Source of the DNA: Winogradskya consettensis
Lineage (GTDB): Bacteria > Actinomycetota > Actinomycetes > Mycobacteriales > Micromonosporaceae
Length of the DNA: 64,000 nucleotides
Direction of reading: 5' to 3'
Assembly (NCBI RefSeq): GCF_018332715.1
Contig: NZ_BOQP01000041.1
Span: 1-64,000, forward strand
The position numbers and the translations under genes were made by a program. Below, piece after piece: positions 24,455 to 32,760 of the stretch (position 1 is the first letter of the stretch; the number at the start of each line of letters is the position of its first letter). The notes beneath the pieces were generated by a model that saw only the letters and a program-made list of their open reading frames with translations, was not told where the DNA came from and did no database searches.

Positions 24455-24723
24455 ACCCTACGGGCGCCCGGATCGGCCCCGCGACCTCGGTCTGTGGCTG
24501 TCCGTGCAGGACTCGGCGCTGATCGCCGACGAGTTGCCGGACTGGTGCGCCTATCCGCGCCGGAGCGGGCCGGACGCTGACCGGAGCTGAGCCCGCGTAA
24601 TCCGCGAGGTGTCCGGGCCGGCGAAGGCGCTGCAGACCGCTGAACGTCGAGATCCGCACGCCACGCCCTGGTGTCCTGAGTCTTCGATTCGTTTGCGGTC
24701 TGTGGCGGGGGTGGCAACGCTCT

Positions 24724-24906
24724 GGCCACGGGGCACGAAGTTGCGCGGAAACCGGCGATGTCGCACCATCCTGCGGCTTCAGCCGTCAAGCATGGGCCAA
24801 TCACGTCTGGCCAGGACACACATGTTCTGCGCTCAGACACGATTACCCGGATTTGACGAACTGCACCGCATAAAGTCGCTGCCTTCCGGTGCTCAGCGCA
24901 ACATAT
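24724..24906. repeat. Interspersed palindromic repeat, copy 2
   Basis: Second copy of the element at 17690-17874, same orientation, similar length. Shared words include GCACGAAGTTGCGC, GTCAAGC then TGGGCCAATCACGTCTGG, and CAGCGCAACAT near the end. The outer GTTGCGC/GCGCAAC inverted repeat is kept, while the inner stem has decayed more than in copy 1. The two copies bracket about 6.8 kb containing five intact genes, so they could recombine. Confidence 0.86.
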
Positions 24907-25022
24907 AGCCTCGCAACCTCGCGGCCGTCAGCGTCCCGCATCGGAGAATGACGTGGGTCCGGCCACAACGACCCGCCACGGCCCGACGGCCGGACCAAAA
25001 CCGCACGAGATCCTCGCCACTT

Positions 25023-25102
25023 CCCCGGCCGGTCCCGGGCAGCCCCGGCCGGTCCCGGGCAGCCCCGGCCGGTCCCGGGCAGCCCCGGCCGGTCCCGGGC
25101 AG
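25023..25102. repeat. Four tandem 20-bp units
   Basis: Exact CCCCGGCCGGTCCCGGGCAG repeated four times. GC-rich and without a gene. The near identity of the copies points to recent expansion. Confidence 0.93.
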
Positions 25103-25184
25103 CCTCGGGCAGCCGCGGACGGGGGTGCGGCGGGGAGACGCGCGCGGCGAGCCCGCCCCGATCCAGTGGTCCCGCCGCGACGAC

Positions 25185-25244
25185 ATCGAGCCGGCCGGGA
25201 TCGAGCCGGCCGGGATCGGTCCGGCCGGGATCGGTCCTGCCGGT
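25185..25244. repeat. Four tandem 15-bp units
   Basis: ATCGAGCCGGCCGGG twice, then ATCGGTCCGGCCGGG and ATCGGTCCTGCCGGT, ending at the GH43 stop codon. Each unit contains a CCGGCCGG palindrome, so the transcript can fold; it may act as the GH43 3' terminator. Confidence 0.88.
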
Positions 25245-26662
25245 CAGGCGACGGTGCGGGACCACTGCTGGTTGGTGCCGGTGCCACAGGTGTACTGCTG
25301 GATGTCGGCGCCGTCGGCGGTGTTGGCGCTGACGACGTCGAGGCATTTGCCGCTGTGGCGGGCGACGAGCTGGAAGTAGCTGCCGGTGGCGCGCCAGGAC
25401 CATTGCTGGTTGGTGCCGGTGCCGCAGGTGTACTGGATGATGTTGGCGCCGTCGGTGGTGGCGGCGGAGGAGACGTCGAGGCACTTGCCGCTGTTCTGGT
25501 TGATGATTCTGACGTAGCCGCCGCCGGTCTCCTGGAATTCCCAGCGCTGGTTCGTGCCGCTGTTCCAGGTGTACTGCTTGACCTCGGCGTTGTCGGCGGT
25601 GGAGGCGCTCACCGTGTCCATGACCTTGCCGCTGTTGCGGTTCGTGACCCGGTAGCGGACGGGGGCGTTGCCGGTGATCGTGCCGGTGGCCGTGTCGATC
25701 GTGATCGTGGGGTACCAGGTCAGGCTCATGGTGGTCGCGGTCGGGAACGTGATGGGCAGCCAGACGTACTGCGAGTCGTTGACCGGGCCGCTCCAGGCGC
25801 CCGCCCAGCGGTCACCGAGATACAGGTACGACGTCCCCGCGGTGCCCTGGACCGGTTGCACGTACGCGGGTTGCGAGCCGAACGTCGTACCGTCGCCCAC
25901 GTTCGTCATGGCGGTCCACGGGCCGGCGATGTTCGACGCGGTGGCGTACCGGGCCTGGTTGGGGTTCCAGCCGGACGTGCCCGAGGTCAGCAGGAAGTAG
26001 GTGCTGCCCCGTTTGAACAGCGCGGGGGCTTCGCGGGAGTTGTCGTTCCAGAAGTTGCCGACGAGGGTCTGCACGTTGAGATAGTCGGCGGTGAGCCGGT
26101 AGATGTGCAGGTCGCGGTTCTCGTCCGCGGCCGAGATCATGTAGGCCGCGCCGGCGCCGTCGTCGTAGAGGGTGATGTCGCGCGACATGTACGAGCCGAG
26201 CGGCCGGAAACTGCCCCGGTAGCTGTAGTCACCGTCCACGGTCGACGACGTGGCGACGGCCGCTCGCGCCTCGGCGTAGTCGGTGGCGTTCTCCTTGTGC
26301 ATCCACATCACGAACGTGCCGGTGGACGCGTTGTAGATGACCTTGGGTCGCTCGATCTTGGCGTTCTGCAGCTCGGTGGCCGACGTGCGGGTGAGCACGT
26401 CGTGCCGGAATTCCCAGGTGCGCAGGTCGGTGGAGCGGTAGACGGAGACCGCCCGGAACGTGTCGTCGGCGTTGCGGTTCTCGCCGAACCAGTAGTAGTA
26501 GCTTCCCACCTTGAGGATGCCGCCGCCATGGGCGTGCACGGCCGCGCCGCTCGTGTCGGCGAACTGGGTGCCGTTCGTGATCGTGACCGCGGCGGCCTGC
26601 GCGGGACTGGGGATCATCAAGATCGCGGCCACCAGGGCCAGGATTCGTAACATGCCTGACAC
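25244..26662 (-). CDS. Secreted GH43-family enzyme with ricin-type CBM13
   Basis: 472 residues: Sec signal (ILALVAAILMIPSPAQA), a five-blade GH43 propeller about residues 26-330 (HAHGGGILKVGSYYYWFGEN, IERPKVIYNASTGTFVMWMH, SRDITLYDDGAGAAYMI, NSREAPALFKRGSTYFLLTS), and a C-terminal ricin-type beta-trefoil with three repeats, each holding a QxW motif (QRW, QQW, QQW). The pattern is closest to the GH43_24 group (exo-beta-1,3-galactanase), judged from memory of family motifs. Acts outside the cell on galactan side chains or backbone. With GH53 and AbfB it suggests arabinogalactan use. Confidence 0.88.
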   Translation of the reverse strand: MSGMLRILALVAAILMIPSPAQAAAVTITNGTQFADTSGAAVHAHGGGILKVGSYYYWFGENRNADDTFRAVSVYRSTDLRTWEFRHDVLTRTSATELQNAKIERPKVIYNASTGTFVMWMHKENATDYAEARAAVATSSTVDGDYSYRGSFRPLGSYMSRDITLYDDGAGAAYMISAADENRDLHIYRLTADYLNVQTLVGNFWNDNSREAPALFKRGSTYFLLTSGTSGWNPNQARYATASNIAGPWTAMTNVGDGTTFGSQPAYVQPVQGTAGTSYLYLGDRWAGAWSGPVNDSQYVWLPITFPTATTMSLTWYPTITIDTATGTITGNAPVRYRVTNRNSGKVMDTVSASTADNAEVKQYTWNSGTNQRWEFQETGGGYVRIINQNSGKCLDVSSAATTDGANIIQYTCGTGTNQQWSWRATGSYFQLVARHSGKCLDVVSANTADGADIQQYTCGTGTNQQWSRTVA

Positions 26663-26883
26663 TCAACCGGTTCATCCCCGACATTGCAATAGATGTAAGT
26701 CGATATGTGCGCGTCCTGCACACGGCCGTGCGGAATAGTCAAGAATGAAATTCGGATTCGAGGACACGGGCGACCCTGATACCGCAAGCGGCTGAGATAT
26801 CGATCTCGTCGATTACCATTCGCGACCCCTTTCGTAGCTATTCTTGGCGGCGATATCCGCCGAGTCTTGCGAGGTCACGCAGC

Positions 26884-28977
26884 ATGAGGTCACGCACCGC
26901 CGAATCCGCGATCGCCGAGGAACAGTCGTTTCTCGACACGGCCCTGGACCGTCGCGACCGGCTTGCCGGGCACCTGCGCACCGAGCTCGAGGTGGCCGCG
27001 GAGGACGCCCTCGACCGCAGCCGCCAGCGCATGCTCACCCGGCAGTACGACGAGCTGCGCCGGGCCCGCGACGGCCTGATCTTCGGGCGCCTCGACGGTC
27101 TCGACGGCACGGTGCGCCACATCGGCCGCATCGGACTCCGCGACCAGCGTGAGGACGCCGACCCGCTCGTGCTGGACTGGCGCGCCCCGGCGGCCCGGCC
27201 GTTCTACACCGCGACCCCGCTCGACCCGCAGGGCCAGGCCCGGCGAAGACACATCAGGACGTCCGGCTCGGTGGTCACCGGTGTGGACGACGAACCGCTG
27301 GACGGGAAAGGAGACGGCAGCCTTGTCGGCGAGGGTGCCCTGCTGGCGGCGCTGGGCGAACGGCGTACCGGCAGGATGTCCACGGCGATCTCCACCCTGC
27401 AGCGTGAGCAGGACGACATCATCCGGGCCGGGGTGACCGGGCCGCTGATCGTGCAGGGTGGCCCCGGCACCGGCAAGACGGTCGTCGCGCTGCACCGCGT
27501 GGCCTATCTGCTGTTCACCCATCGCCACCTGGCGGAGCGGGCGGTCCTGGTGCTCGGCCCGTCGCCGCGGTTCCTGGAATACATCGCCCAGGTCCTGCCC
27601 GCGCTCGGCGAGACCGCCGTCGTGTCCGCGACCTGCGACACGCTGCTGCCCGGGGTCACCGTCGCCCGCGGCGAGGACCGGCGGATCTCCGAGATCAAAG
27701 GCCGTGCGCTGTGGCAGCACACCCTCGAACGCTACGTCGGCTCGCTGCTCCCACGACCGCGCAACCTGGAGCTGCGCTGGGAGGGCGACGCGTACGTCAT
27801 CCCGGCCGGAGCGGTGGCGCAGGCGCTCGCCTCGGCGACGCAGGGACGCGCGTACCACCAGGCCCGTGCCGTTTTTGCCACCCAGCTCCACCACCTCCTG
27901 GCCGATGCCGTCGCCGAGCAGCGCGAGTCCCTGCTCGAGTCGATGGAGGAGGGTTTCGAGGACATCCTCGCCCGGTTCACCGGCCCCGATTCTCCCGCCG
28001 GGCCGTCCGCCAGCGACGTCGACGGCCTGCTCTCCGAGGACGAGCTGGAGGAGCTGCGCGAACGCATCGCCACCCACCCCACGATCGCCCGGTTCATCGC
28101 CTCGATCTGGCCGGTCCGGGACCCCGCGGCGACGTTGCGCTCCCTGCTGCACGATCAAGACCTCCTTCATCGGTACGCCCCGGAGCTGACCGATGACGAG
28201 AAGGCGCTCGTGGCAGCGGAGCCCGGACCCTGGGCGCCGAGCGACATTCCCCTGCTCGACGCCGTGGCGGAACTCCTCGGCGAGGAGTCCCCGCAACTGC
28301 AGGGCGAGTTCATGGCCGACCAGGCCCGCAATCGGCGCGACTGGGTCTACGGCCACGTCGTGATCGACGAGGCGCAGGAGCTCTCCGACATGCAGTGGCA
28401 GATGGTCCTGCGCCGCTGCCCCGGCCGCTCGATCACCGCCGTCGGCGACATCGACCAGGCCGAGGCGTCGCACCGGCACACCAGCTGGGCGCAGGCCGTG
28501 CAGGCAACGCTCGGCGACCGCTGGACCCCGGCGGAGCTGACCATCTGCTACCGGACCCCGCGCGAGGTCATGGAGCTCACCGGCCCGGTCCTCGCGAAGG
28601 CCGGCAGCCACAACACCCCGCCGCGCGCCGTCCGCTCCTCCGGCATCACCCCGTGGGAGCACACCGTCGCGCCGGACGAGCTCATCGGCGCCGCCGCCCA
28701 GGCGGTCCGGGAGCTGCAGGAGCGGTGGGCGGGTGGCACGGTGGGGGTTGTCGCCTCCGTGGCGCGCGCTGAGGAGTTGCGGGCCGCGCTGGGTGGCGTA
28801 CCCGTGCTGACTGCGACCGAGGCCAAAGGCCTGGAGTGGGACGCCACGCTGGTGATCGACCCGACGGGCATCGCGGCCGAACCCCGCGGCTGGAACGGTC
28901 TCTATGTGGCCCTCACCCGCTGCACCCAGGAAGTGGGACAATTGCACCTGCTCCGAGGCTTGCGTTCAAGCGCTTGA
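26884..28977 (+). CDS. HelD-like SF1 ATPase (RNA polymerase-associated)
   Basis: 697 residues. N-terminal coiled coil (AEEQSFLDTALDRRDRLAGHL to ARDGLIFGRL) followed by DPLVLDWRAPAARPFYTATP, a HelD hallmark. Walker A is QGGPGTGKTVVALHR (near residue 195), motif II VIDEAQELSDMQWQM (near 493), then VGDIDQAE, and GLYVALTRCTQEV as motif VI. HelD frees stalled RNA polymerase from DNA, and the HelR subgroup confers rifamycin tolerance. I found no rifamycin-associated element upstream, so a HelR role is not supported. ATG 26884. A direct repeat GAGGTCACGCA flanks the start. Confidence 0.93.
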   Translation: MRSRTAESAIAEEQSFLDTALDRRDRLAGHLRTELEVAAEDALDRSRQRMLTRQYDELRRARDGLIFGRLDGLDGTVRHIGRIGLRDQREDADPLVLDWRAPAARPFYTATPLDPQGQARRRHIRTSGSVVTGVDDEPLDGKGDGSLVGEGALLAALGERRTGRMSTAISTLQREQDDIIRAGVTGPLIVQGGPGTGKTVVALHRVAYLLFTHRHLAERAVLVLGPSPRFLEYIAQVLPALGETAVVSATCDTLLPGVTVARGEDRRISEIKGRALWQHTLERYVGSLLPRPRNLELRWEGDAYVIPAGAVAQALASATQGRAYHQARAVFATQLHHLLADAVAEQRESLLESMEEGFEDILARFTGPDSPAGPSASDVDGLLSEDELEELRERIATHPTIARFIASIWPVRDPAATLRSLLHDQDLLHRYAPELTDDEKALVAAEPGPWAPSDIPLLDAVAELLGEESPQLQGEFMADQARNRRDWVYGHVVIDEAQELSDMQWQMVLRRCPGRSITAVGDIDQAEASHRHTSWAQAVQATLGDRWTPAELTICYRTPREVMELTGPVLAKAGSHNTPPRAVRSSGITPWEHTVAPDELIGAAAQAVRELQERWAGGTVGVVASVARAEELRAALGGVPVLTATEAKGLEWDATLVIDPTGIAAEPRGWNGLYVALTRCTQEVGQLHLLRGLRSSA

Positions 28978-28996
28978 ACCCTGCCACGCTGCCGGT

Positions 28997-29898
28997 ATGA
29001 CACTTCCGCAGCATGGATCATCACCGGGCCGACCGCCGGCATCGGCCGCCGGACCGCCCTCGAACTCGCCGCCCACGGCACCGTGGTGCTGGTCGGCCGC
29101 AACCGCGCCAAACTCGACGACGTCGCCCAGGAGATCCGGGCGCGGGGCGGGCACGCCGTCCCGGTGGTCGCCGACCTGTCCGACGTCACCAGCGCGCGCC
29201 GGGCGGCCGAGGAGATCGCCGCGCTCGGGTTGCCGCTCGCCGGTCTGGTCAACAACGCGGGAATCATGGCGATGCGCCCGTTCACGTCCGCGCAGGGCTG
29301 GGACGGCGTGTTCGCCACCGACCACCTCGGGCCGTTCGCGCTGACCGAGGCCCTGATCCCGCACCTGAGCGACGGCGCGAACGTTGTGTTCGTCGTCTCC
29401 GCCGTCGAGGACCCCGAGCGTAGACCCGCCGTCACCGCCGGGTTCCGGGGCTCCCGCTACATCTCGGCCGAGGCGAGCGCCCGCGGCGAGTGGCTGCCCG
29501 GCGGGTCGAAACTTCCCGGCGGGGACGCGTACGCCACGTCCAAGCAGGGCAATCTCGCCACCGTTCTCGCGTTCGCCCGCGAGACCCCGCGGCTGCGCTT
29601 CAACGCCGTCGAACCCGGCTTCAGCCCCGGCTCCGACCTGGGCCGCGACGCGAACATCGCCCTGCGCGCCCTGTCGAAGTACGTCCTGTCGCCGATCGCC
29701 CCGATGATCAAGTACTGGAGCAACCCGAAGTCCGCCGGCCGTGTGATCACCACGGTGCTGACCGACCCGGCGACCGGCACCGGCGGCTACTACGACGAGA
29801 ACGGCCGGCCGATGCGCGGTTCCACCCAGGTGAGTGACCCCGCGTTCCAGGATCGCTACGTCGCCGAGACCCGTGCCCTGCTCAACGGGGTCGGCTGA
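28997..29898 (+). CDS. Short-chain dehydrogenase/reductase with apparent 5' frameshift
   Basis: SDR-type oxidoreductase. IITGPTAGIGRRTALELA is the dinucleotide-binding motif, LVNNAGIMAMRPF the NAG motif, and YATSKQGN the Tyr-x-x-x-Lys active site; the C-terminal variable part is that of the extended oxidoreductase group resembling retinol dehydrogenases. From the HelD stop at 28975 to the TG-motif no ATG, GTG or TTG occurs in frame; the plausible ATG at 28997 is one base out of phase, and one base added around 29001-29010 would join it to SAAWIITG. GTG at 29083 would delete the cofactor site. 20 bp downstream of helD, possibly co-transcribed. Substrate unknown. Confidence 0.82.
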
Positions 29899-29899
29899 A

Positions 29900-29925
29900 A
29901 AACTGTCGTACCCCGTCGCTACCTT
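29900..29925 (+). promoter_or_regulatory. Putative DNA-damage-type promoter of the WGR gene
   Basis: AAACTGTCGTACCCC (29900-29914), five bases, then TACCTT (29920-29925). The 15-base block is repeated exactly at 40161-40175 before an AlkZ-like gene, with the same 5-base gap to a -10 hexamer. The arrangement (TGTCG-rich -35 region with abutting -10) resembles LexA-independent, PafBC-type damage promoters of actinobacteria. It begins 2 bases after the SDR stop. Confidence 0.65.
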
Positions 29926-29959
29926 CTCACCCATCGATCCGCTGGATGGAAGGTGACCC

Positions 29960-31381
29960 ATGCCCGCCGACACCACGTACCTCGAGCTCTCCGAGGACAA
30001 CGGCAGTGCCCACAAGTTCTACGAGGTGACGGTCGACGGCACCGACCTCACCATCCGATATGGGCGCATCGGCGACCGCGGCCAGACCAGCCAGAAGTCC
30101 TTCACCACCACCGACAAGGCCAAGGCCGAGGCGGCCAGGAAGATCGGGGAGAAGGTCCGCAAGGGGTACGCCACAGCCCAGCCCGGCGGCCGGCAGAAAC
30201 GCTCGGTGTCCCGGCGCCAGATCGTCAGCACCCGCTCGTCGGCCACCCGCGCACCGGTGCTGTGGCGCTACTCGTCGGGCAGCCCCGCGTTCGGCATCTT
30301 CGTCGACGACGACGTGTGCATGGTCGGCAACGAGAGCGGCCTGATCACCACGCTCAGCCACGGAGCCGAGGTGCTGCAGCAGTTCCGGCTCCCCGAGGGC
30401 GTCAAGTGCATCGTCGCCGACGACGGCTGGATCTACGCCGGCTGCGACGACGGCAACGTCTACGACCTGTCCGGCAAGGTGCCCCGCCTGGCCTACCGCA
30501 TCGCCCCCGAGATCGACATCTACTGGCTCGACATCCACGACGGCGTCCTCGGCGTCTCGGACGCCGGCGGCGGCATCTCCGCTATCGACCACGAGGACGA
30601 GTTCCTCTGGCAGCGCCCCGGCCGCGGCCAGTCGGCGTGGATGGTCCGCTGCGACACCAACGCCATCCACCACGGCCACACTCAGGGCGTGACCAGCTAC
30701 GACTGGCGCACCGGCCGCGAGCTCTGGCACACGAAGACCGGCTCTGTCCTCTTCGGCTGGCAGGAGCGCGACACCGTCTACGCCGGCACCGCCAACCGGC
30801 AGGTCGTCGAGCTCGGCAAGGACGGCACCCACCACCAGACCTACCACTGCGACGCCGCGGTCTACTCCTGCGCCACCGCCGAGGACGGCCGCTACGTCTT
30901 CGCCGGCGACAGCGCCTCCTCCATCTACTGCTTCGCCGCCGACGGCACCCGCCTCTGGAAACTCGCCACCGGCTGCGGCTCCGCCTTCTCCATGCAGTAC
31001 CGCAACGACCGCCTCTACATCGTCACCACCGACGGCTCCCTCGCCTGCATCGACGCCAGCGAAACGGCAATCCAGTCCGCGGTCGCCGGCACGATCCCCC
31101 AAGCGGTCGACGTCAAAGCCCCACCCCGCATGCCCGCCGTCATCCCCTCCACCACCGTCGAAATCGTCCACGACCCCTCCGGCGGCGTCGTCGTCGAATG
31201 CATCGAAGAGAGCGGCCGCCTCCGAGTCCGCGTCATCTCCTCCGGCTACCACCACGACTGGCAGGTCCAATTCCCCAAGGGCATCCGCGAACAGGGCAGC
31301 CGCTACGTCCTCACCGGCGTCCGCGAAGCCGGCCGAGGCGGCTTCTACCGCGCCTACGGCGAAATCCGCCGCCTGGTCTGA
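29960..31381 (+). CDS. WGR-domain protein with C-terminal beta-propeller
   Basis: 473 residues. The N-terminal WGR domain (residues about 5-75) shows KFYEVTVDGTDLTIRYGRIGDRGQ and FTTTDKAKAEAARKIGEKVRKGY; the RYGRIGD core stands for the Trp-Gly-Arg signature with Tyr in place of Trp. The rest is a PQQ/WD-like propeller: FGIFVDDDVCMVGNESG, VADDGWIYAGCDDGNVYDL, TGSVLFGWQERDTVYAGTA, YVFAGDSASSIYCFAADG, NDRLYIVTTDGSLACID. No catalytic domain. WGR domains bind nucleic acid ends in PARPs and occur in bacterial damage-related proteins. GGAAGG lies before ATG 29960, and the damage-type promoter is 35 bp upstream. Function unknown; a damage-linked scaffold is my inference. Confidence 0.85.
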   Translation: MPADTTYLELSEDNGSAHKFYEVTVDGTDLTIRYGRIGDRGQTSQKSFTTTDKAKAEAARKIGEKVRKGYATAQPGGRQKRSVSRRQIVSTRSSATRAPVLWRYSSGSPAFGIFVDDDVCMVGNESGLITTLSHGAEVLQQFRLPEGVKCIVADDGWIYAGCDDGNVYDLSGKVPRLAYRIAPEIDIYWLDIHDGVLGVSDAGGGISAIDHEDEFLWQRPGRGQSAWMVRCDTNAIHHGHTQGVTSYDWRTGRELWHTKTGSVLFGWQERDTVYAGTANRQVVELGKDGTHHQTYHCDAAVYSCATAEDGRYVFAGDSASSIYCFAADGTRLWKLATGCGSAFSMQYRNDRLYIVTTDGSLACIDASETAIQSAVAGTIPQAVDVKAPPRMPAVIPSTTVEIVHDPSGGVVVECIEESGRLRVRVISSGYHHDWQVQFPKGIREQGSRYVLTGVREAGRGGFYRAYGEIRRLV

Positions 31382-31425
31382 CCCAGCTCTGTTGCACACC
31401 TAACAGTCGAGGAGAGGTTCGCGGG

Positions 31426-31459
31426 TCGCCCGGCCCGCCAATCTTCGGGCCGTCCGACC
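31426..31459. repeat. 34-bp direct repeat, left of the IS remnant
   Basis: TCGCCCGGCCCGCC, five differing bases, then TCGGGCCGTCCGACC. A near copy lies at 32335-32368, same orientation, beyond the other end of the transposase remnant. At 34 bp it is too long for an IS5-family target duplication. Confidence 0.75.
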
Positions 31460-31481
31460 GGCCGGGCCGCTGAGTGGGTGT

Positions 31482-32230
31482 TTAGAGGGCTGCAGCTCGG
31501 GCTTGTTGCAGGGTGCGGCGTTGCTGTCGGGCGGCGGGCTTGCCGCGGGCGATGCGGCGCAGCATCTGGTTGATCGCGGCCCAGCGGATCAGTTCCTCGG
31601 AGACGTCCGGGTCTCGTTCGTAGTCGCGGGCCAGCCGACGGTGGGCGGTCAGCCAGGCCGGCGTCCGTTCGACGACCCATCGTTTGCGGTGGACGACGAA
31701 CCCGCGCTGCTCGGGCGGCTTGCGCACGATGTCGATCACCATGCTCAAGGTGCGGGCGGCCCAGTCGAGCAGCCGGCCGCCGAAGCCTTGATCAGCGAAC
31801 ACGAGCCGGATCGGGGTGCAGAGATAGACGCTCAGCAACGCCGTTCTGGCGCCGTCACGGTCCTGCCACGACGCGGCCAGGACGGTGACGCTGACCAGCA
31901 GACCGAGAGCGTCGATGACGATGAATCGCTTACGCCCGTTGATTTTCTTATCCGCGTCGTAGCCGCGGGTGCCGCGGCTGACGGTGTCGGCGGCCTTGAC
32001 CGATTGCGAATCGATGACCCCGGCCGAGGGCTCGGCGTCACGGCCCTCGGCCCAGCGGATCTGCTCGCGCAGTTCGCCAAGGATCCGTTCGGTGACGCCG
32101 CGTTCCTTCCACCGCTTGAACCACCCGTAGACGGTCTGCCAGGGCGGGAAGTCCACCGGCAACTGCCGCCAGGAACACCCGGACCTGGCTCGTCAGTCAG
32201 GTCCGACGGGTACACGCGTTGACGACCCAC
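31482..32230 (-). pseudogene. IS5-family transposase, internally deleted remnant
   Basis: The N-terminus MGRQRVYPSDLTDE is a typical IS5-group start but runs within a few codons into sequence of another frame. The continuation, CSWRQLPVDFPPWQTVYGWF, is normally about 45 residues further on, so roughly 135 bp have been lost along with the frame. Beyond that the DDE core is intact: VIDSQSVKAAD, VFADQGFGG, and the Glu-containing RWVVERTPAWLTAHRRLARD. Inactive as it stands. CTCTGTTGCACACC near 31387 could be an end, but no matching inverted repeat was found on the other side. Confidence 0.85.
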
Positions 32231-32760
32231 CCGCCGCCCATCCCGCAGCCCTGAAGATCACCGCGGACACGCCGTCCGACACCCCTCAGAAACACACACC
32301 GAGACCGGGAGCCTTCAGCCGGTCAACCCCCGGCTCGCCCGGCCCGCCTGCCCTCGGGCCGTCCGACCCGGGGTCAGGTGTTGCGACGACCGTCAGAACC
32401 ATCGCAAGCGCAGCCGGCGGGTCCAGCTCTACGGCCGATCGCGGCGCCGCAGCGACCCGTCCCGGCCTTTATCTGGCCGATGACAAGCAGATCATCGTCA
32501 CCGACGAGCACCGGGTCACCAGCTCAATCCCAACGATCGCCGCCCTGCTAAACCGGGCGTCACCCACGATCACCACGTCCAGACATCCGCTCCTGCCGAC
32601 GACAACAAGACGGCCAACGAACTCGTGGCGCGGTGAGCACGAGGATCGCCTCCCGGGATCCATCCGCCACCACTTCATGGCTATCCGAATACTCGCTATC
32701 TGCCATTCGAATTTGTGTGATCCCCCTCAACCCGACAATGGCACACCCGCCCTTCCGATC
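32231..32760. other. Gene-free stretch beside the IS remnant
   Basis: About 530 bp upstream (in transposase sense) of the remnant. It contains the right copy of the 34-bp repeat. The remaining sequence shows no recognisable frame; a stretch near 32480-32560 could be residual coding sequence of a lost gene, but I cannot identify it. Confidence 0.4.
32335..32368. repeat. 34-bp direct repeat, right of the IS remnant
   Basis: Partner of 31426-31459, differing at four central positions. The pair brackets about 875 bp including the deleted transposase. Confidence 0.75.

Larger units (their letters stand above)
24455..25243. other. Gene-free stretch with interspersed repeat and tandem arrays
   Basis: Nearly 800 bp between the divergent pentapeptide gene and the GH43 stop codon. 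It holds copy 2 of the palindromic repeat (24724-24906), a 20-bp array (25023-25102) and a 15-bp array (25185-25244). No frame in it looks coding. The arrays abut the 3' end of the GH43 gene. Confidence 0.75.

Noticed and set aside
26663..26883. Rifamycin-associated element before the HelD-like gene
   Set aside because: No GGGGCTTGC-type inverted repeat is present, so a HelR assignment is not justified.
26890..28947. A long minus-strand frame opposite the HelD-like gene
   Set aside because: Composition artefact; Walker motifs and HelD signature are on the other strand.
29083..29898. GTG 29083 as the real SDR start
   Set aside because: It would remove the TGxxxGIG cofactor motif that is clearly encoded just upstream in the same frame.
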